Origin: Chloroflexota bacterium
GTDB lineage: Bacteria > Chloroflexota > Anaerolineae > UBA1429
Direction: 5' to 3'
NCBI GenBank assembly: GCA_012513595.1
Contig: JAAZBY010000449.1
Location: forward strand, 1-18,733
Length of the DNA stretch: 18,733 nucleotides
Below the pieces are notes generated by a model. It saw only the letters and a list, made by a program, of their open reading frames with translations. It was not told the origin of the DNA and did not search any database. Made by a program: the position numbers and the translations under genes. The first letter of the stretch is position 1. Every line of letters starts with the position of its first letter. This document shows positions 15,399 through 18,733 of this stretch, piece by piece.

Positions 15399-16271
15399 AT
15401 GCAACCCGATCCAGTGCTTGTCCGCATTGGCCCCATCTCCGTTTACTGGTACGGGGTGCTGATCGTGACGGGCGCCGTGCTGGCGGCCCACCTGGCCAGC
15501 AGGCTCTCGCGGCGTAACGGGCACGATCCCGAGATCGCCTGGAACCTGCTCTTGATATGCCTGTTCGCCGGCGTTGTCGGCGCCAGGCTGTACCACATCG
15601 CCTCCAGCTGGGACTACTATCGCGTCCATCCCAGCGAGATGTTCGGCCTGCAGATGAGCGGGTTCGGCATCTACGGCGCGGTGTTAGGCGGCGTCGTCGG
15701 CCTGTGGGCTTTCTGCAAGTACCACAAGTTGCGCTTCCTGGAGTGGGCGGACTACACGGCGCCGGGGCTGTTGTTGGCCCAGGCTATCGGCCGTTGGGGG
15801 AACTTTTTCAACAAGGAGCTGTTCGGCCCGCCGACCGATCTCCCCTGGGGGATCTACATCCCGCCCGAACACCGCGTGGGGCCCGGGCTGCCGGCCGAGT
15901 ATGCCAACTTTGAGTACTTTCACCCGACCTTCTTTTACGAGTCAGCCCTGAACTTTATCGGGTTCCTGGTACTCCTGACCCTGGCCCGCCGCTGGCGCCG
16001 GACGCGCCTGTATGGGGACATCTTTTTCCTCTACGGCCTGATCTACCCGTTCATCCGCTTTTTCATCGAGGGGTATTTCCGGCCGGACGCCTGGAAGATC
16101 GCCGGGGTTCCCACGGCGCAGTGGGTCTCTATCATTCTGTTCGTCTTCTTTAGCACGCTCCTGTTCGTGCGCCACCGGCTGCGCCGGCCGAGCATGATCT
16201 ACGCACCCGGCGAGCCCTGGCAGCCAGAGGGTCAGGCCCCACCGACGGCCCCCACCGGTGACGCCGCCTGA
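15399..16271 (+). CDS. lgt: Prolipoprotein diacylglyceryl transferase
   Basis: Lgt (290 residues) moves diacylglycerol from phosphatidylglycerol to the lipobox cysteine of prolipoproteins, the first step of lipoprotein maturation, in the cytoplasmic membrane. Several hydrophobic spans alternate with the family's conserved segments: GARLYHI near residue 62, GFGIYGAVLGG near 88-98, the Lgt signature GRWGNFFNKELFG near 135-147, HPTFFYES near 174-181 and RFFIEGYFRPD near 225-235. The short Pro/Ala-rich tail after the last span is not conserved in the family. GTG at 15396 is in frame, but AGGAGG at 15388-15393 is better spaced for the ATG at 15399. It is a single-gene unit, divergent from prs and ended by a strong hairpin. 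Confidence 0.97.
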   Translation: MQPDPVLVRIGPISVYWYGVLIVTGAVLAAHLASRLSRRNGHDPEIAWNLLLICLFAGVVGARLYHIASSWDYYRVHPSEMFGLQMSGFGIYGAVLGGVVGLWAFCKYHKLRFLEWADYTAPGLLLAQAIGRWGNFFNKELFGPPTDLPWGIYIPPEHRVGPGLPAEYANFEYFHPTFFYESALNFIGFLVLLTLARRWRRTRLYGDIFFLYGLIYPFIRFFIEGYFRPDAWKIAGVPTAQWVSIILFVFFSTLLFVRHRLRRPSMIYAPGEPWQPEGQAPPTAPTGDAA

Positions 16272-16291
16272 CGGCCGTTCAGAAACCACAC

Positions 16292-16328
16292 GCCGGGCGG
16301 GCAGGTCCTCAGGACCTGCCCGCCCGGC
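16292..16328. terminator. Bidirectional terminator hairpin
   Basis: A perfect 17-bp inverted repeat (arms 16292-16308 and 16312-16328, TCA loop) sits between the convergent ends of lgt (16271) and parB (16354). On the lgt side it is followed by TCTTT, and on the other side a short T-run (GGTTT on the minus strand) follows, so it is the most terminator-like of the three palindromes. Confidence 0.85.
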
Positions 16329-16353
16329 TCTTTGTGCGCACCTGGCCCTGACG

Positions 16354-17415
16354 TCAGGCGCTGTCGAGGGCGTCGGCCAGGGCGTTCACCGCCTCGCTCA
16401 GGAAGTGCAGCTGCCGCGCGGCCAAGCGCACCTTGATCCGCCCCGCTTCATCGTCACCGAGGAAGCGCTGCAGGTCGCCATCCTGGACGCACTGGGCCAG
16501 GCGCTGTACCTCGTCCATAAAAGAGTCCATGCTGTGTAGCCGTCGGACGCGGTTACCGTCGTGGGTAACGGGTTCGCCCGCGCCGTAGCCGCGCTCCTGG
16601 CCGAACGGTGGCTCGTCGCCGGCGCTGTCCTCTTCGTCAGCCCAGGCAGAATCATCGTCCCCCTCCCAGGAGGGCTCCTGCGCGGGAGCCGTGCCGATGC
16701 CGGGCAGTTCCTCGCGCGGACGGGCCTGTACCACGGGTACCCGCTCCCCGCGGCGCAAGGCCTCCAGGGCGGTCTGTGGGGCGATGTTGGCGTTGAGCTG
16801 CAGTGCGGAGCAGAGCCGGGCCAGCTCCGCGGCCGAGAGGCCCTCCTCCACGGCCAGGTGGGCCACGGAGGCCTGGCGCGCGGCACTATCGAGCCCCACG
16901 AGGTGCTGCCCGTGCGTAACGCCCAGCTCCCCGCTGGCGATCATCCCCTGGACCTCATCGCCGAGCTGGGTCAGGCGCATGTAGCGCTGAATCTGGCGTA
17001 CCGACAAGCCCAGGGTGCGCCCCAGCGTGTCGAGCGCCTCCCCGTGGCTGATGCCCTCCAGTACCAGGCGGTCGAGGATGGCCTGAAAGGCGCGCGCCTT
17101 GTCCAGATCGTTCAGGTCGAGGCGTTGGAGGTTCTCCAGCACCTGCTGGACGAGTACCTCCCCCTCGTCGACGCTCCCCACCTCAACACAGGGGACGCGG
17201 TCCAGCCCGACGACGATGGCGGCGTCGCGGCGCCGGTTGCCGTAGACGATGCGGTAGCCGTCCTCTTCACGGGTCACCCCGAGCGGCTGCAATACGCCGT
17301 GCTCGCGGATGGTCTCGGCCAGGCCGACCAGGTCGCCGGGGTCCGAGCGGACGTTGCGGCGCGAGGGCTGCAGGTCGCGGGGGTTGAGATACAGGAGGCG
17401 TTGCTCTCGGATCAT
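16354..17415 (-). CDS. ParB/Spo0J-family DNA-binding protein
   Basis: This 353-residue protein has the ParB N-terminal domain at about 1-95 and a helix-turn-helix at about 120-150 (SHGEALDTLGRTLGLSVRQIQRYM). Known ParB proteins load at parS and slide as CTP-dependent clamps during chromosome or plasmid segregation; some relatives act as transcription factors. The family arginine box GERRxRA reads GNRRRDAA at 59-66, and the helix-starting segment ENLQRLDLND (94-103) is typical. Residues 225-280 are an acidic, low-complexity linker, and 290-353 a helical C-terminal region. No parA is adjacent, and I see no parS-like TGTTTCACGTGAAACA in the window. The ATG at 17415 has GGAG about ten bases upstream. 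Because of the altered box and missing partner I leave the symbol blank; it could be chromosomal ParB or a Noc-like or plasmid-derived relative. Confidence 0.88.
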   Translation of the reverse strand: MIREQRLLYLNPRDLQPSRRNVRSDPGDLVGLAETIREHGVLQPLGVTREEDGYRIVYGNRRRDAAIVVGLDRVPCVEVGSVDEGEVLVQQVLENLQRLDLNDLDKARAFQAILDRLVLEGISHGEALDTLGRTLGLSVRQIQRYMRLTQLGDEVQGMIASGELGVTHGQHLVGLDSAARQASVAHLAVEEGLSAAELARLCSALQLNANIAPQTALEALRRGERVPVVQARPREELPGIGTAPAQEPSWEGDDDSAWADEEDSAGDEPPFGQERGYGAGEPVTHDGNRVRRLHSMDSFMDEVQRLAQCVQDGDLQRFLGDDEAGRIKVRLAARQLHFLSEAVNALADALDSA

Positions 17416-17494
17416 GTCGCTCTGTCTCCGTTCTATGCCGTGCAGAGGCCGAGGCGCGGCGCTCCGGCACGTTCTGTGGCCAGGGGTGCCGACA

Positions 17495-17522
17495 AGTCTA
17501 GCCCGCTGGGGGAGCGTGTCAA
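17495..17522 (-). promoter_or_regulatory. Likely promoter of the ParB-family gene
   Basis: On the minus strand, TTGACA (17517-17522) and TAGACT (17495-17500) are 16 bases apart. Its -35 box is only 21 bases from that of the divergent padR promoter, so regulators of one could affect the other. Confidence 0.6.
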
Positions 17523-17543
17523 CCGCGGGCCGCCGTCGCGCAC

Positions 17544-17572
17544 TTGACAGGCCGGGCGCGCATATATACCAT
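17544..17572 (+). promoter_or_regulatory. Likely padR promoter
   Basis: TTGACA (17544-17549) is followed after 17 bases by TACCAT (17567-17572); an alternative -10 is the overlapping TATACC at 15 bases. The -10 box lies inside the AT-rich operator-like repeats. Confidence 0.55.
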
Positions 17573-17596
17573 CGTGTATATCCGTCCGTGTATATG
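17561..17596. promoter_or_regulatory. Operator-like repeats, probable PadR binding site
   Basis: ATATAC-N6-GTATAT (17564-17581) is an inverted repeat. The right half-site recurs as CGTGTATAT at 17573-17581 and 17587-17595, a direct repeat with a 14-base period. The AT-rich block is conspicuous in GC-rich DNA, overlaps the -10 box and start point of padR, and ends 19 bases before the padR start codon. PadR-family repressors usually bind such sites in their own promoters. Confidence 0.7.
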
Positions 17597-17615
17597 ACTC
17601 ACGTCGAGGAGCGCC

Positions 17616-18167
17616 ATGGCCCTCCGTCATACCCTGCTCGGCCTGCTAATCCTCCAGCCGCGCACCGGCTATGCCCTGCACAAGCGCCTCGAGGGGGCCA
17701 CCTTCCTGCTCGAATCCGCCTCGCTGCGCCGCATCTACCCCACCCTGAAGCGCCTGGCCGATGACGGGCTGGTCGTCTACCGGGTGGAGCCGCAGGAGGG
17801 CCGCCCCGCCCGCAAGGTGTACCGCGTGACGGAGCAGGGGGTGACCGAGTTCCTGCAATGGCTACGCGCCCCGGCCGACCCGGGGGCTGACGAGCAGCGC
17901 TTCTTTGCCCGTTTCTTCTTCTATGGCCTGCTGGATCGCGACACGCTCCTGGTCCGCCTGCAGGACGCCAGGGAGCAGGCCGAAGGCGAGGCCGAGAGCC
18001 TCCGGGCGGTGGCGCCATTGCCGCCGCCCGGCCCCCACGGCCTGCCCCTCGACGTGGGCCGCGTCATGGCCACGTGGGACATGATGGCCGACTATGCACA
18101 CGCCCGCGTCGCGGCGCGCGTCGAGTGGCTTGCACAGGTGATTGCGCGGGTGCAGGCCGAGTTCTAG
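17616..18167 (+). CDS. PadR-family transcriptional regulator
   Basis: This 183-residue protein has a PadR winged helix at about 1-80: LLGLLILQPRTGYALHKRLE near 7-26, then RRIYPTLKRLADDGLV near 38-53 and the wing RKVYRVTEQG near 66-75. Residues 90-183 are the helical C-terminal dimerisation part typical of longer (subfamily 1) PadR members. PadR proteins repress their own and neighbouring genes and release DNA when they bind an effector. The ATG at 17616 has GAGGAG about six bases upstream. The probable operator lies over its own promoter. It precedes beta-glucuronidase by 61 bases on the same strand with no separate promoter seen, so regulation of glucuronide use is the likely role. The effector is unknown. 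Confidence 0.93.
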   Translation: MALRHTLLGLLILQPRTGYALHKRLEGATFLLESASLRRIYPTLKRLADDGLVVYRVEPQEGRPARKVYRVTEQGVTEFLQWLRAPADPGADEQRFFARFFFYGLLDRDTLLVRLQDAREQAEGEAESLRAVAPLPPPGPHGLPLDVGRVMATWDMMADYAHARVAARVEWLAQVIARVQAEF

Positions 18168-18228
18168 GCCGCGGCGCCCTGGCTACGTCTGACCGCCGCA
18201 AACAGAGCAGTGGAGGAGGGATCAGGCC

Positions 18229-18733
18229 ATGTTGTACCCACAGCAAAACGATCTGCGCAACGTTCAGGACCTCTCTGGCTTTTGGGATTTCCAGCTTGAC
18301 CCCACGGACGTCGGGGAGGAGCAGGGCTGGTGCCGTGGGCTGGCTGCGCCGCGCGCCATCGCCGTGCCCGCCTCTTGGAACGAGCAGTTCCAGGACACCC
18401 ATGACTACCTGGGTACGGCCTGGTACGCGCGCACGTTCCAGGTGTCACGGACGTGGCAGGGGCAGCGCGTCTTTCTGCGCTTCGCCTCGGCGAACTATGA
18501 GGCCAGGGTCTGGCTGAACGGGGAGCCGCTTGGCGAACACCTCGGCGGGCACCTGCCGTTCGCCTTCGAGGTCACCGATCGCATCGCCTGGGGAGGGGTG
18601 AACACGCTGGCCGTCCGGGTGAACGCTGAGCTCTGCCCCACGCGGGTGCCGCCGGGCAACGTGCGCGGGGGGATGGGCGGGTTCTTTTCCAGCCACCCCG
18701 CCGCTTCGTTCGATTTCTATCCCTACGCCGGTC
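18229..18733 (+). CDS. uidA: Beta-glucuronidase (GH2), N-terminal part
   Basis: The first 168 residues of a glycoside hydrolase family 2 enzyme are present; the remainder, including both catalytic glutamates, is beyond the right edge (the family is about 600 residues). The visible part is the sugar-binding jelly-roll domain and follows E. coli UidA closely: LSGFWDFQLD (15-24), AIAVPASWNEQF (43-54), YLGTAWYARTF, QRVFLRFASANYEARVWLNG, HLGGHLPFAFEVT and FDFYPYAG at the cut. Beta-glucuronidase splits glucuronides into glucuronic acid and aglycone. GGAGGAGGG lies eight bases before the ATG at 18229. It follows padR in an apparent two-gene unit. Beta-galactosidase is an alternative within GH2, but the UidA-like segments favour glucuronidase. 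Confidence 0.88.
   Translation, partial: MLYPQQNDLRNVQDLSGFWDFQLDPTDVGEEQGWCRGLAAPRAIAVPASWNEQFQDTHDYLGTAWYARTFQVSRTWQGQRVFLRFASANYEARVWLNGEPLGEHLGGHLPFAFEVTDRIAWGGVNTLAVRVNAELCPTRVPPGNVRGGMGGFFSSHPAASFDFYPYAG

Noticed and set aside
15141..15629. An N-terminal extension of prs by 163 codons
   Set aside because: It would overlap lgt and its promoter on the other strand, and the extension has no PRPP synthetase similarity; a good ribosome site supports the start at 15140.
16354..18733. A parS-type centromere cluster near the ParB-like gene
   Set aside because: I looked for TGTTTCACGTGAAACA-like palindromes and found only isolated CACGTG cores without the flanking bases.

Overview
This window is an ordinary-looking chromosomal stretch from a GC-rich bacterium. 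It is densely coded, with short intergenic gaps and Shine-Dalgarno-led starts. The hrcA-grpE-dnaK order under CIRCE control, the mix of genes and the sigma70-type promoters would fit a Chloroflexota (Anaerolineae-like) or other deep-branching Gram-positive-type lineage. That placement is inference from style, not from a database search. I see no RNA genes, insertion sequences, phage genes or CRISPR arrays.

Layout from left to right. (1) 1-2546: a leftward heat-shock operon hrcA-grpE-dnaK (dnaK runs off the left edge). Two tandem promoters precede it, each with its own CIRCE operator immediately downstream of the -10 box. (2) 2584-5730: a rightward block of leucyl aminopeptidase (pepA), a ComEA-like DNA-binding protein and a protein I cannot identify. 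It ends at a perfect 19-bp palindrome. (3) 5778-8095: a leftward pair, an enolase-superfamily (mandelate racemase type) dehydratase or racemase followed by a zinc-dependent sugar/alcohol dehydrogenase, which looks like a sugar-acid catabolic unit. (4) 8120-11464: a rightward fusion of a GlmU-like nucleotidyltransferase domain with a phosphohexomutase, then a SAM-dependent nucleic-acid methyltransferase started at TTG. (5) 11512-12685: leftward ychF-type P-loop ATPase/GTPase. (6) 12729-14120: rightward LarA-family (nickel-pincer lactate racemase) protein. (7) 14142-15251: leftward PRPP synthetase. (8) 15306-16328: rightward lgt. (9) 16354-17522: leftward ParB-family protein without ParA in view. 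(10) 17544-18733: rightward padR regulator and the start of a beta-glucuronidase (uidA, cut by the right edge).

The genes are mostly independent transcription units arranged as divergent and convergent pairs. The divergent gaps hold recognisable -35/-10 promoters. Three of the convergent junctions carry long perfect GC-rich hairpins that probably end transcription in both directions. Functional coherence is limited: a protein-quality-control operon, a possible uronic/sugar-acid theme (beta-glucuronidase with PadR; enolase plus zinc dehydrogenase), and housekeeping genes (prs, lgt, ychF, pepA).

I found no convincing new multi-gene system. The most interesting items are the duplicated promoter-CIRCE module with mirrored half-sites, the nucleotidyltransferase-phosphohexomutase fusion whose nucleotidyltransferase signature is degraded, the unidentified 247-residue protein coupled to comEA, and the divergent ParB-like and YchF-like variants.
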